DNA from: Methanocorpusculum sp.
GTDB taxonomy: Archaea; Halobacteriota; Methanomicrobia; Methanomicrobiales; Methanocorpusculaceae
Assembly: GCA_029987115.1 (NCBI GenBank)
Contig: DALTWK010000003.1
Span: 1-64,000 of the forward strand
Direction of reading: 5' to 3'
DNA length: 64,000 nt
The translations under genes and the position numbers were made by a program. A model generated the notes under the pieces. It ran no database searches. It was not told the DNA's origin and worked only from the letters and a program-made list of their open reading frames with translations. This document shows, piece after piece, positions 8,795 to 16,988 of the stretch. Position 1 is the stretch's first letter. Each line of letters begins with the position of its first letter.

Positions 8795-9025
8795 TCACTT
8801 GTGTTGGAGGTGTTTCTTGGGTATGAGGGTTATCTGGAAGGTATCTGTCTTCTCTTCTACTTCTATTACCTCCACAGAATAGTTTGATTTCTCAAATCCT
8901 CCCTCAATCGTTTTAACCTGTGTTGCTGTTCCAAGGAAACTGAAGGGCCCGTCAGTCTTTTTCAGGGCAACCTTCAGTTTCAGCATCAGATAAGTACAGG
9001 ACTCTTCACGGAAATCTTGAATCAT
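8795..9025 (-). CDS. Small TusA-like protein (degenerate)
   Basis: A 76-residue protein with the TusA size and order of elements: a short strand, a cysteine at residue 10 in EESCTYLML, a helix (KLKVALKK), then strands ending in DTFQITLIPK. The canonical C-P-x-P motif is absent: proline is missing after the cysteine, which is the only one in the protein. It sits directly after a clearer TusA gene, so it could be a duplicated and diverged sulfur carrier. Assignment is by pattern only. Confidence 0.5.
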   Translation of the reverse strand: MIQDFREESCTYLMLKLKVALKKTDGPFSFLGTATQVKTIEGGFEKSNYSVEVIEVEEKTDTFQITLIPKKHLQHK

Positions 9026-9045
9026 CTATTAACAATTTGAAACTG

Positions 9046-9264
9046 TTAGTTTTTAGAGATAGTGATTTCCCAGAGTCCGCGTTCTTTCAGCGTTACATCA
9101 CATTTCAGGCCCTTAATCTCGGAGTATTCCGGGATTGATGCGGTTGCAGCGGGTGCATGATCGCAAAGGACCACAAGTTTATCGCCTGCTGGAAGTGTCT
9201 TTATGGCTTTGTCAACCTCGAGAACACAGAATGGGCAGACTTTTCCGGTAATGTCTAAATTCAT
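9046..9264 (-). CDS. tusA: TusA-family sulfurtransferase
   Basis: The 72-residue protein starts MNLDITGKVCPFCVLEVDKA, matching TusA with the active-site cysteine at residue 10 followed by proline. The family motif C-P-x-P is changed to C-P-F-C, adding a second thiol at residue 13. TusA proteins carry persulfide sulfur between enzymes. The gene begins 11 bases after the YedE half-transporter, an arrangement known from thiosulfate and selenium gene clusters, where TusA is thought to accept sulfur released by the transporter. Confidence 0.88.
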   Translation of the reverse strand: MNLDITGKVCPFCVLEVDKAIKTLPAGDKLVVLCDHAPAATASIPEYSEIKGLKCDVTLKERGLWEITISKN

Positions 9265-9275
9265 ATGTATTCACC

Positions 9276-9767
9276 TTACAGTCCAATGAAGTTGAAGAAG
9301 GTTGTTACCCATCCGCTGATGAATGCCATGAAGATGACAGCTCCAATCAGAAGACCGATGAAGAAGAAGATAGCCTTCACGTTACCTTCTGCAGTCATAA
9401 CGAGCTGACGCAGTGGACATCCGCCGAGCAGAACGCCGAGAATACCAACGAAGATACCGCCGACAATCATACAGATGGTCGTTGCAAGAACTGAGATTCC
9501 TCCCGGTGCTCCGCCAATTGCGGCAAATCCGTTGTTGATCAGATAGAAGAATCCACCGTATGCTTCCGGCCAAATCAGCGAGAAGATGAAGTAGAATACA
9601 AATGCTGAAACAATCAGTGCAATGTACCCTAATACCAGGCGTTTCTGTTTAAAGAGAATCAGATCTCTGATACCGCCGATGGAGCAGAATCCGGAACGTT
9701 GTCCGAGCCATCCGATAAGCAGACCAAGAATCAGGGTTGCGATTGGAATTATCCAGATGAGTTCCAT
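9276..9767 (-). CDS. YeeE/YedE transporter, C-terminal-type half
   Basis: A 163-residue integral membrane protein with about four hydrophobic segments, the YedE motif GFCSIGGIRD near residue 28 and GGCPLRQLVM near residue 115. YeeE/YedE proteins import thiosulfate or related sulfur compounds through conserved membrane cysteines. Bacterial proteins are often single chains of 330-350 residues; here the two halves are separate genes, and this one's start overlaps the stop of the first half by one base (TAATG), which implies coupled translation and a heteromeric transporter. Confidence 0.85.
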   Translation of the reverse strand: MELIWIIPIATLILGLLIGWLGQRSGFCSIGGIRDLILFKQKRLVLGYIALIVSAFVFYFIFSLIWPEAYGGFFYLINNGFAAIGGAPGGISVLATTICMIVGGIFVGILGVLLGGCPLRQLVMTAEGNVKAIFFFIGLLIGAVIFMAFISGWVTTFFNFIGL

Positions 9768-10309
9768 TATTTACCTCCGTTAACTTTTCTCATTGCAATC
9801 TTGACACCGATGAATACACCGATGACAATTGCAATCAGTCCAATAAATGCGACTGCATCACCGTATCCGATACGCAGTGCAATACGGTACGGGCATGCTC
9901 CCATCAGGAGAGCACAAATCATAAAGAAGAAACCGCCGAGCAGATATTTAATACATGAGCCGACAGATGCCTTCTTGAGTCTGAACTCTTTGTAGATGAG
10001 AGATGCTGCAAGTGCTCCTAAGAGAACACCGACAATGGTTAGAACCGGAACTGCTCCGGCAGCGATAGCTGCGGAGGAAACACCGGCCATTCCGAGGTTA
10101 GTGCCGAAAAGTGCATTCCAGATACCGTCAATCAAATCACGGGTGTGGCATGCAACGCAGAATCCATATGCCGGTGGCTTTGCGGCGCTTCCTGCACCCA
10201 GGAAGAATAGATACTGCATGAAAGCCGCCGCCAGACCGATTATCGCTCCGACAAACCACGGCTTTCTCAGGATTTTATCAATCCCTTTGTTTGCGAGTGT
10301 TTTCATCAT
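9767..10309 (-). CDS. YeeE/YedE transporter, N-terminal-type half
   Basis: First gene of the sulfur operon. The 180-residue membrane protein has YedE-type motifs: FCVACHTRDLIDG near residue 51 and MGACPYRIALRIGYGD near residue 138, with four to five hydrophobic spans. Such cysteines in YeeE relay thiosulfate sulfur across the membrane. Together with the adjacent half it totals about 343 residues, equal to a full-length YedE. A TATA-like element at 10355-10366 on the minus strand sits at a suitable distance. Confidence 0.85.
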   Translation of the reverse strand: MMKTLANKGIDKILRKPWFVGAIIGLAAAFMQYLFFLGAGSAAKPPAYGFCVACHTRDLIDGIWNALFGTNLGMAGVSSAAIAAGAVPVLTIVGVLLGALAASLIYKEFRLKKASVGSCIKYLLGGFFFMICALLMGACPYRIALRIGYGDAVAFIGLIAIVIGVFIGVKIAMRKVNGGK

Positions 10310-10354
10310 GCAAATATCTAGTTTGTTGTAGTTATTATTAATTTTTGTCAGTAA

Positions 10355-10366
10355 GTTATTTATATT
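10355..10366 (-). promoter_or_regulatory. TATA box of the sulfur operon
   Basis: On the minus strand the sequence reads AATATAAATAAC, about 46-57 bases before the ATG at 10309, predicting a start near 10330 and a leader of about 20 bases. A second AT-rich TATA-like tract at 10390-10411 lies upstream. No inverted repeat that would clearly be an operator was seen. Confidence 0.45.
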
Positions 10367-10539
10367 GATATTTCTTAATTAAAGAGTCGTTTATAATATA
10401 TAAAAATATACTAATGTTTTATATATGTGATATTGATTTTAGAGAATGGAGAGAAACGGTTCTAAAGATGGAACAAAATCCAAAGAATTTTAGAAAAAAT
10501 GAATGATTTTCCTGAAGTATGGGGATACCTCAGCGATAG

Positions 10540-11145
10540 TTATTCCTGCTTGGTTGGGGAGACAAATTTCCGCCCGAGTCTCGGGTTTGCCTCCAAGTCT
10601 TCTCTGATTTCGTCGATGTACATAATTTCATCGCAGTTTTTGCCACAGAGGCAGTAGTTGTGCTTGTCAACTGCATAGACTGGGTAGATTTTGACATCAG
10701 CTGGAACCTCGTGTGGGGTCAAGCGGTCAAAGTTGATGAGATCTTCTGCACGGTAGCCGAGAGTTTCGCAGACCTTCTTGATGTCGCGAATCCAGTCGCG
10801 AAGGTCACGGACATCACAGAAGTCCCACTGGTGAATTTGATGGAGCAACATGTAGGCGTCGCGTTCCAGAATGACCTGAGCCAGTTCTTCTGACTGGGTA
10901 AAGTAGAAGGCAAGGAATGTTCTGACGTCTTTTACCTGCTGTCCGGACTCGTAGATGATTGCACGCATTTCACGAGCACTTTCTATTCTGTCCTGCTTTT
11001 CCATCTCTCCGCCGAAGCGTGCAACTTCTTTAGATATATCTTTCAAATCAGATTCGATATTCTCTAAATCGCTGATGGTGTCTTCGAACTTCTTGTAGAG
11101 TTCAACACCAAAGAAGGCTTCCATATATTCTCCTCTGTTTGCCAT
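10540..11145 (-). CDS. Protein of unknown function with coiled coil and a C-terminal CxC-x3-C motif
   Basis: I do not recognise this 201-residue protein. Residues 10-60 are strongly heptad-like and charged (LENIESDLKDISKEVARFGG), predicting a coiled coil, followed by a mostly helical middle. The C-terminal part has a small cysteine cluster, NYCLCGKNCDE near residue 165, which could bind metal. No signal peptide or membrane span is present. The ORF starts with ATG at 11145; a second ATG eight codons in is also possible. It is on the same strand as the next gene upstream (11237-12046) but separated by 91 bases that can hold its own promoter. Confidence 0.6.
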   Translation of the reverse strand: MANRGEYMEAFFGVELYKKFEDTISDLENIESDLKDISKEVARFGGEMEKQDRIESAREMRAIIYESGQQVKDVRTFLAFYFTQSEELAQVILERDAYMLLHQIHQWDFCDVRDLRDWIRDIKKVCETLGYRAEDLINFDRLTPHEVPADVKIYPVYAVDKHNYCLCGKNCDEIMYIDEIREDLEANPRLGRKFVSPTKQE

Positions 11146-11236
11146 TACCTATCTTTTAGTGGTATTTTTATATAAAAGGATTCTTTAGGGTTTTTCAAAG
11201 ATATTCCTGTTATTTAAAAAAAGCGTTGGTTTTATA

Positions 11237-12046
11237 TCAGACGTAGTCTTCCGGTTTCAAAGACCAGTTGTGCTTTTCAATTTCTTCAACGGAAACCAGT
11301 CTGCAGAATCCTTTGATGTCACGGTATTCACCGCCCCTGAGGAGGTAATTTGTGCAACTGAACAGTTCTGGAATCTTGCGCATCTCTTTGATGGTATTTT
11401 TCAGTGCTTTATAGAGTTCCTTCAGTTCTTTTGCGTCTGCTGAAAACCGAGAAAGATATTCTTCGTCGGAAAGAACGACAAGGTGAGACGAGACGATGGT
11501 TTTTCGGTATGCTTTCACGCCTTTCTCGGTCTTTTCGATGAATTCAGCGATATCTGATTTTAATTTCCGTTCGTTTCTGTTCAGATAACTCAGTAGTTTG
11601 TCGAAGATTTTGTCATCAGGGAACACATCCTGTAGAGCAGACTGGGTATCGTTATCCATTGTGCGGAAACCAGAGTAGTTCTCGTTGAATCGACACTGCT
11701 TTTCCCAGAGTGAATCGGAAAGAACTTTTGCATTCTCAACACAGGTGTTATAGAACAGGGTTCCTGCATCTTCACCTTCATCTTGGACGAGATAGCCAAT
11801 TGCAGTAAACAGATTATACCAGGTGTTGTCGTAGAGTGGTTGCGGTTTCTTGGTTTTCAGATTTATAAAAAGAACGTTTCCTGTGTTGATAGCATCTTCG
11901 GTGATGCCTGTCATTAAGGTGGAAAGTCCCGCCGTCGCAATAATTGCAGCATTTCCATCATCTAGGAACTTTTTGAGATTTTTCGGTTCAAACGGGGCTG
12001 CATCCGCACTGATCCAGTCCCCGTAGAGGATACTAACCGGTTTCAT
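11237..12046 (-). CDS. Unknown protein with a C-terminus resembling type I DNA methylase HsdM
   Basis: A 269-residue soluble protein. Its last 30 residues (GEYRDIKGFCRLVSVEEIEK, then HNWSLKPEDYV) closely follow the C-terminal signature of HsdM type I methyltransferases, and an internal NTGNVLFINLKTKK segment near residue 55 resembles the HsdM 'G-x-VLFID-x-R' strand. The methylase catalytic motifs (NPPF/NPPY and the SAM-binding loop) are absent. The middle is helical and charged. It could be the surviving C-terminal part of a methylase that has become an independent protein, or a protein that shares only this domain. It is divergent from the rubredoxin gene. Confidence 0.5.
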   Translation of the reverse strand: MKPVSILYGDWISADAAPFEPKNLKKFLDDGNAAIIATAGLSTLMTGITEDAINTGNVLFINLKTKKPQPLYDNTWYNLFTAIGYLVQDEGEDAGTLFYNTCVENAKVLSDSLWEKQCRFNENYSGFRTMDNDTQSALQDVFPDDKIFDKLLSYLNRNERKLKSDIAEFIEKTEKGVKAYRKTIVSSHLVVLSDEEYLSRFSADAKELKELYKALKNTIKEMRKIPELFSCTNYLLRGGEYRDIKGFCRLVSVEEIEKHNWSLKPEDYV

Positions 12047-12109
12047 ACTCTTCTATTTTGGTGCTCCCTATTTAGATAATTTGGGAATGAGATGCCGTCT
12101 CATATGAGT

Positions 12110-12126
12110 AAGTTGATATATTTACT
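12110..12126 (+). promoter_or_regulatory. TATA box before the rubredoxin gene
   Basis: The stretch AGTTGATATATTTACTC is centred about 26 bases before the rubredoxin ATG at 12144, which predicts a nearly leaderless transcript. The intergenic space with the divergent gene is 97 bases and also contains a short inverted repeat around GAGATGCCGTCTC. Confidence 0.5.
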
Positions 12127-12143
12127 CGTGTAATTTAGTAACC

Positions 12144-12353
12144 ATGGCACGATGGTATTGTATTTACTGTGGATGGATTTATGATGAAGAGAAAGGAGAT
12201 CCAAAACACGGTATCGCCCCTGGAACAAAGTACGAGGATATCCCTGATCAATGGGTATGTCCGCTCTGTTTGATTCCGAAGAGTAAACCCGGTTTATTCA
12301 AAAAACTTGCTGATGGTGAGAATCGCGACGCAACAAAAGAATTCTCTCTTTAA
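12144..12353 (+). CDS. Rubredoxin
   Basis: A 69-residue protein with the rubredoxin layout: CIYCGW at residues 6-11, the conserved GDPKHGIAPGTKYEDIPDQW block and the second ligand pair CPLC at residues 39-42. The four cysteines bind one iron and act as a one-electron carrier, commonly for oxygen or peroxide defence enzymes in methanogens. The usual glycine after the second pair is replaced by leucine, and the C-terminus is about 15 residues longer than in standard rubredoxins. No partner oxidoreductase is adjacent. Confidence 0.92.
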   Translation: MARWYCIYCGWIYDEEKGDPKHGIAPGTKYEDIPDQWVCPLCLIPKSKPGLFKKLADGENRDATKEFSL

Positions 12354-12567
12354 TCTTTTTTCATCATTCCAATACAGAATTCAAAAGCAATATCTGCATT
12401 CACCTAGTCCGTGAATGGGGAAAAATGCGGTCAAACAAATTCCTTCGCAGTAGCCTATTCCTATTTGTTGAATCCAAAAATAATTGTCTTCCCAGTATAA
12501 ACAGTGGTTGAGTGAAGTACTTTTCTGAAAGTGCTAATAGGTTTCACTGCCAATTATTACTCAGTAT

Positions 12568-13731
12568 ATGACTCCTCCTCTTATCTATATGAATAATGCC
12601 GCAACTACCTGGCCCAAACCGCCGTGTGTTTCAACCGCGGTCAACGAGGCTATGCAGTCACCAGTGTTTGATTCTGGTAGGGCAACTGGGAGAAGTGATG
12701 CTGTCGATTACGTGGAACTCGCCCGCTCCCGTATTGCTGGTCATTTCCATATCCCGAATCCGGAACACATCGTCTTTACCCACAATGCAACCGACGCTCT
12801 CAATATTCTGATTGCCGGTTTTATTCGCAAAAATCCACACTGTCATGCCGTTGCAACCGCCTTGGATCACAACTCGGTTCTGCGACCGCTCCATGAATAT
12901 GCACGCGCCGGAGAAATTACGTTATCAATCGCTGATATTGAAAACGGTCATGTATCCGCAGAACTGTTGCAGGAAAAACTCACGAAAGAGACGAAACTCG
13001 TTGTAATGTCCCATGCAAGCAATGTTCTCGGTTCTGTCCAGAACCTCGAAGAAATAGGAAAACTTCTACACGACCTAGGAATCTTTTTCCTTGTAGACGG
13101 TGCACAGACCGCGGGTCATATGGCTCTTAACATCCCGAAACTCTCTGCGGATGCCTATGTATTCACTGGTCACAAAGCACTTCTCGGGATTCCTGGAACC
13201 GGTGGATTCTATCTGAAGGACGAAATGTCCATCGTACCGACGAGGTTCGGTGGAACCGGAACTCAATCGCAAAGACTCTACCAACCCGAAGACCTGCCCG
13301 AAAAATTCGAGACTGGGACGCACAACCATGTGGGTCTCGCGGCGCTCACTGCCGGAATTCGCTATCTGGAAGAAAAGGGAATAGATTCTATCCAGAACCA
13401 AGAGATTCGCCAAGCACATGCCATCATCCGTAGTTTATTAGAAGAGCCGAACATCACTGTCCATTATCAGAATCCGGAAGTGCCGGTCATTTCCTTTAAT
13501 ATCAATCATCTTTCCAATGACGATGTGGGATTCATCTTGGCACATAAGTTCGGTATCATCACCCGCACCGGTCTGCATTGTGCTCCGTTGGTCCATAAAA
13601 CAGTTGACGACGGAGCAGGCAGCGTGCGGCTTAGTCTTTCTTGTATGACAACTGATGTGGAGTGTGAACGAACAATACAGGCTATCCAGGAGGTTGCTGA
13701 AAGTGCGTTTGCTCGATTCCATTCAGCATAA
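12568..13731 (+). CDS. Cysteine desulfurase family protein (class V aminotransferase)
   Basis: The 387-residue protein carries the family signature: YMNNAATTWPKPP at the N-terminus, Asp177 in VDGAQTAGH, Lys203 in FTGHKALLG binding PLP, and Cys338 in TRTGLHCAPL as likely sulfur acceptor. It is a different subfamily from the SufS-like gene at 4752 and is closer to the group often found beside selenium or sulfur-modification genes. The downstream gene starts inside its end, so the two are translated together. The biological sulfur acceptor is not evident. Confidence 0.88.
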   Translation: MTPPLIYMNNAATTWPKPPCVSTAVNEAMQSPVFDSGRATGRSDAVDYVELARSRIAGHFHIPNPEHIVFTHNATDALNILIAGFIRKNPHCHAVATALDHNSVLRPLHEYARAGEITLSIADIENGHVSAELLQEKLTKETKLVVMSHASNVLGSVQNLEEIGKLLHDLGIFFLVDGAQTAGHMALNIPKLSADAYVFTGHKALLGIPGTGGFYLKDEMSIVPTRFGGTGTQSQRLYQPEDLPEKFETGTHNHVGLAALTAGIRYLEEKGIDSIQNQEIRQAHAIIRSLLEEPNITVHYQNPEVPVISFNINHLSNDDVGFILAHKFGIITRTGLHCAPLVHKTVDDGAGSVRLSLSCMTTDVECERTIQAIQEVAESAFARFHSA

Positions 13732-14065
13732 ATCCTGTGCTGATGGCTCCTATATGAAGGAGTATCGGCTCGACACGCCATTAACGAAAGAGTTCTTCGA
13801 CTATCTGAAAAACTTCGGAAGAGTGGAAGCGCTTGTCGTACTCGACGACGAATACTATAACTTCGAAAAACAGAACTGCTTCTCCATCAAAGGTTTCATC
13901 GGAGAAAGCACAGTTGAGGTCAGGTTCAAACGCGAGGTAATGGACGTTACCACTGGATTCTTACGGCTTTTATTTTCTTCCTTCAAACCGGACGTCTCTC
14001 TCCCAATGCTTAAAGAACGGGAAAAATCCTGCGATGCCATAGTGAAGAAAATGCTCAATCTATAA
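13703..14065 (+). CDS. Hypothetical protein with GTG start, coupled to the cysteine desulfurase
   Basis: I do not recognise this protein (120 residues from the chosen start). A strong ribosome-binding site, GGAGGT at 13689-13694, sits 8 bases before GTG at 13703, inside the desulfurase gene; the first ATG in frame is at 13754 and lacks such a site. The protein is mixed alpha/beta with a VEALVVLDDEYYNFEKQN strand-turn and a helical C-terminus with basic residues. The 29-base overlap and coupled translation suggest it works with the desulfurase, perhaps as a partner or regulator. Its 3' end overlaps the convergent HAD gene by 6 bases. Confidence 0.65.
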   Translation: MRLLDSIQHKSCADGSYMKEYRLDTPLTKEFFDYLKNFGRVEALVVLDDEYYNFEKQNCFSIKGFIGESTVEVRFKREVMDVTTGFLRLLFSSFKPDVSLPMLKEREKSCDAIVKKMLNL

Positions 14066-14695
14066 GGTTTCAAGGATGCGGGAAACATCTTCCGGATTTT
14101 CCGCATAGAGTAACGGGTCTTTTTCTTCGACGGTTCCGAACCAGGCATGAATAGCGGTAAGCCCTGCCTCCCGAGCCGGTATTATGTCACGCGAAGCTGT
14201 GTCTCCAATCATCACTGCACGGTCCGGAGAAACGCCAAGTACTTCCAGCGTTTTCAGGTACACCCGTATGTCGGGTTTTTTTACACCGAATGTTTCCGGC
14301 GTCACAATCAGATCGAAACAATATTCTAGTCCAAGTTCTCGGATGCGGATGGCACTTGACCTGATGTCCGCATTGGAGACAATCGCCAATTTCTTTCCCT
14401 CTCCCTTCAACTTCCAGACTAGTTCAATCACTGGTATAAATGGCCGAAGACAGCTGATTTCTAATTGCTGATAGAGCCAAATGCATTCCTCAATTCCTTC
14501 CAGGTTGTTTTCCTGGAAAAAGTCCGTAAGCGACTGCCGGACGAGGTTCGGATTGTCCCGATTGAGCGAATAGAAGTGAAGGTCGGGAAAACACCCTTTG
14601 TATGCCATAATGCCATCTGCTGCACAGAATCTTGCTTCACGGAGACTGTGAAGCGTATTGTCCATGTCAAAGAGAACTGCATCAAATCGGCTCAT
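14060..14695 (-). CDS. HAD-family phosphatase
   Basis: A 211-residue haloacid-dehalogenase-like hydrolase. Motif I DMDNTL (Asp10 nucleophile, Asp12 acid), motif II in AIVSNAD, the lysine of motif III in GVKKPD, and motif IV GDTASRDI are all present, with an alpha-helical cap between motifs I and II. It resembles the phosphoglycolate phosphatase/pyrimidine nucleotidase-type subgroup, but substrate cannot be assigned. It is transcribed alone, convergent with the desulfurase pair. Confidence 0.88.
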   Translation of the reverse strand: MSRFDAVLFDMDNTLHSLREARFCAADGIMAYKGCFPDLHFYSLNRDNPNLVRQSLTDFFQENNLEGIEECIWLYQQLEISCLRPFIPVIELVWKLKGEGKKLAIVSNADIRSSAIRIRELGLEYCFDLIVTPETFGVKKPDIRVYLKTLEVLGVSPDRAVMIGDTASRDIIPAREAGLTAIHAWFGTVEEKDPLLYAENPEDVSRILETL

Positions 14696-14917
14696 TTCTG
14701 CTTAAAAATTGGATTCTTGGGGTAATGTAGTTTCTGATTTTAAAAAAAGGAAAGATATTGGGATACGTGTCATTAATGAGGTGTAGGAGATTTCAGTCCA
14801 GCAGACTGATACTAGTATTTTTGTAATATGTTGTATTTATATATTTTGTATAATGCAAGGCATTGTGGTATGGCAATGTTGCAAATCATTATCTTTTGCG
14901 ACGTCCAATTATCTAGT

Positions 14918-16216
14918 ATGGGCGATCTGAATGGATACTCCTCTGAGATTCTTGAACTCTTACGGGAGAACCCCCGCGGGATGTCGGTTTCTGAGATTTC
15001 TGATGCCATCCACCTCAACCGGAACACCACAGCACGATATATGGATACGCTTCTTGTTTCCGGGCGCGTTGAGATGCGTTCATTCGGAAAAGCCAAAGTT
15101 TTCTTCCTTTCGAAACGGATTCCTGTTTCTTCCATGATGAATCTCTCATCAGAGATGGTCATCGTTACCAACGAGAGTATGCAGATTATTCAGATTAATG
15201 ATGCAGCTCTTGCATTCCTTGGAGGAACCCGGGAAGAGACTGTTGGAAAAAGCATCTACGAGGGAAATGGTGCAGTTCTCTGTGGGGGTATTCTGACTGA
15301 ACAGATTCGAAGATCCATCCGTGGAGAAGTGGTTCACAGTGAAGTCCGGTTGTTCAGAAAGGGACTTGAACATATTCTCGATCAGCACATCTATCCGATG
15401 GTTCTTGCCGATGGAAACCCGGGTGTTACAATCATTCTTGATGATATCACTGCAGAGCGAAACGCCGAGGATGCACTGGAGCAGAGTGAGTCGATGTTCC
15501 GCCGTCTGGTTGAGACTGTGCATGACGTCATTTGGTCTGTTGATGAAAATGGTATTATCCAGTACATCAGTCCACAGATTACTCGTTTCCTCGGCTATAC
15601 TACAGAGGAGTGCCTCGGAAAAACCTTTGCCGATTTCATGCCGGAACATGCGGCAAAACGGATTATGCAGGAAATCTTCGCACCTCTCTCACGAGAACGC
15701 GGTTTTTCAGTGCCGGAGCTCCCCCTCCGCACTAAAGACGGTGGTCTAATCTATGGGGATTTTACGGGGACTCCGGTACATCTGGAAGAGGATACCAGTA
15801 TTTTTCTCGGCTATAATGGAGCGTTCCGGGATGTCTCAGGTCGGCGTAGAGCGGAAATGAACGAGAAGCGTTGGCGTTTCTTCTTGGATTCGGTAATGGA
15901 ACATATCCCCTCTATTATTCTTGTAAGCGACATTGTAACGCACCAATGCTACCTAGCCAATCATGCGGCGGAACGCTTTTTCCGTTATTCGCGGACAGAA
16001 ATCCTGCATAAAACTCTCATAGAACTTCTCCGTGAGCTGCAAATCGAAAAGGTACTTGCGTCAATAATTGAGGTACAGGAAGTCTTAGCTCCGGTCCATG
16101 TTGCAGACACGGTCAGACGCGGTAAAAAACAGCAAGAAATCACTGCCAAGATTGTTCCCATGGTGATGACCTCCGATAAGAGATATCTTATTACGATAAT
16201 AAATGAGGATGCCTGA
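14918..16216 (+). CDS. HTH-PAS sensor/transcription regulator
   Basis: A 432-residue single-component regulator. Residues 1-70 form a winged helix (SSEILELLRENPRGMSVSEI region), followed by three PAS-type modules; the second is clear, with 'VIWSVDENGIIQYISPQI' and FLGYTTEECLGKTF, while the first and third are weaker. No histidine-kinase or receiver domain follows, so the protein probably links a small-molecule or redox signal directly to DNA binding. ATG at 14918 is preferred over an ATG 90 bases upstream because a TATA-like TATTTATATATT tract lies at about 14833-14844, inside the longer reading frame. Such proteins are frequent in Methanomicrobiales. Confidence 0.8.
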   Translation: MGDLNGYSSEILELLRENPRGMSVSEISDAIHLNRNTTARYMDTLLVSGRVEMRSFGKAKVFFLSKRIPVSSMMNLSSEMVIVTNESMQIIQINDAALAFLGGTREETVGKSIYEGNGAVLCGGILTEQIRRSIRGEVVHSEVRLFRKGLEHILDQHIYPMVLADGNPGVTIILDDITAERNAEDALEQSESMFRRLVETVHDVIWSVDENGIIQYISPQITRFLGYTTEECLGKTFADFMPEHAAKRIMQEIFAPLSRERGFSVPELPLRTKDGGLIYGDFTGTPVHLEEDTSIFLGYNGAFRDVSGRRRAEMNEKRWRFFLDSVMEHIPSIILVSDIVTHQCYLANHAAERFFRYSRTEILHKTLIELLRELQIEKVLASIIEVQEVLAPVHVADTVRRGKKQQEITAKIVPMVMTSDKRYLITIINEDA

Positions 16217-16269
16217 CTTGTTCAGATACACAACACATAAATTATTCCGAAGGGTATGATATTAGAGAA

Positions 16270-16767
16270 ATGTTTGTCCCCTCAAAAGTTTTCTTTACCA
16301 AAGGCGTCGGCGTCCATGAAGATGAACTGGTATCATTCGAAATGGCACTCCGCGATGCACACGTGTCTCCGTTCAATCTGGTAACAGTCTCTTCCATTAT
16401 GCCTCCACGGGCGCAGATTGTCTCTCGTGAGGAAGGACTTGCTGGATTGCACCCGGGAGAAGTTGTCTTCTGCGTTATGGCACGCTTGTCCACCAATATC
16501 GACGGTGAAACGATTGCATCATCGGTCGGTCTTGCCGTCCCGCCGTTTGAGGCGAATCACCATGGTTTCCTCTCCGAACACCATGAAAGAAACATCTGTG
16601 GGGATGCATGCGGTGCTTATGCCGAACAGCAGGCTATTACCATGCTTGGTACGTTGATGGGTGAAGAGCACATTTCGACGTTTACCACGTCTAATATTAC
16701 TTCAAGTGCAACTGGAAAAACAGGGGTGTGGACGACTGCAATTTCCCTTGCTGTTTTTGTTCCGTAA
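16270..16767 (+). CDS. pdaD: Pyruvoyl-dependent arginine decarboxylase
   Basis: PdaD makes agmatine from arginine, the archaeal route to polyamines. The 165-residue proenzyme has the self-cleavage site VSSIMPP, where the bond between Ser41 and Ser42 is broken and Ser42 becomes the pyruvoyl group. The later GDACGAYAEQQA segment and the NITSSATGKTG end fit the family, whose usual length is about 160-165 residues. It lies 53 bases after the PAS regulator on the same strand and may share its transcript or use its own promoter. Confidence 0.95.
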   Translation: MFVPSKVFFTKGVGVHEDELVSFEMALRDAHVSPFNLVTVSSIMPPRAQIVSREEGLAGLHPGEVVFCVMARLSTNIDGETIASSVGLAVPPFEANHHGFLSEHHERNICGDACGAYAEQQAITMLGTLMGEEHISTFTTSNITSSATGKTGVWTTAISLAVFVP

Positions 16768-16867
16768 AGGGCGGAACAACAATCTATCCTCATCTATCTT
16801 CTCTGTTTAAAAAAGACTTATTTTTGTTTTAAAATTGAAAAATAACCAAAAATAGATGTTTTTAGTC

Positions 16868-16892
16868 GGTTATATAAAGCTCTCGTGCACGA
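16868..16892 (+). promoter_or_regulatory. TATA box and 10-bp palindrome upstream of nrdJ
   Basis: GGTTATATAAAGC (16868-16880) is a good archaeal TATA box. It is followed directly by the perfect palindrome TCGTGCACGA (16883-16892), located between the TATA box and the predicted start near 16903, where a bound repressor would block initiation. The leader to the nrdJ start would be about 85 bases. Confidence 0.55.
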
Positions 16893-16988
16893 ATGACAAG
16901 GTTATATTTACCATCAAAACCAATGTTTAAGTACTCATAAAATGTGGTGCGACAATGGTGTGTATGCTCCTCATTTATAGGTGATATT

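Noticed and set aside
14828..14917. 30-residue N-terminal extension of the PAS regulator
   Set aside because: A TATA-like element lies within it, so transcription probably begins downstream of the earlier ATG.
16768..16988. Possible cobalamin riboswitch in the nrdJ leader
   Set aside because: No long conserved stem array or B12-box-like segment is visible; only a TATA box and a short palindrome.
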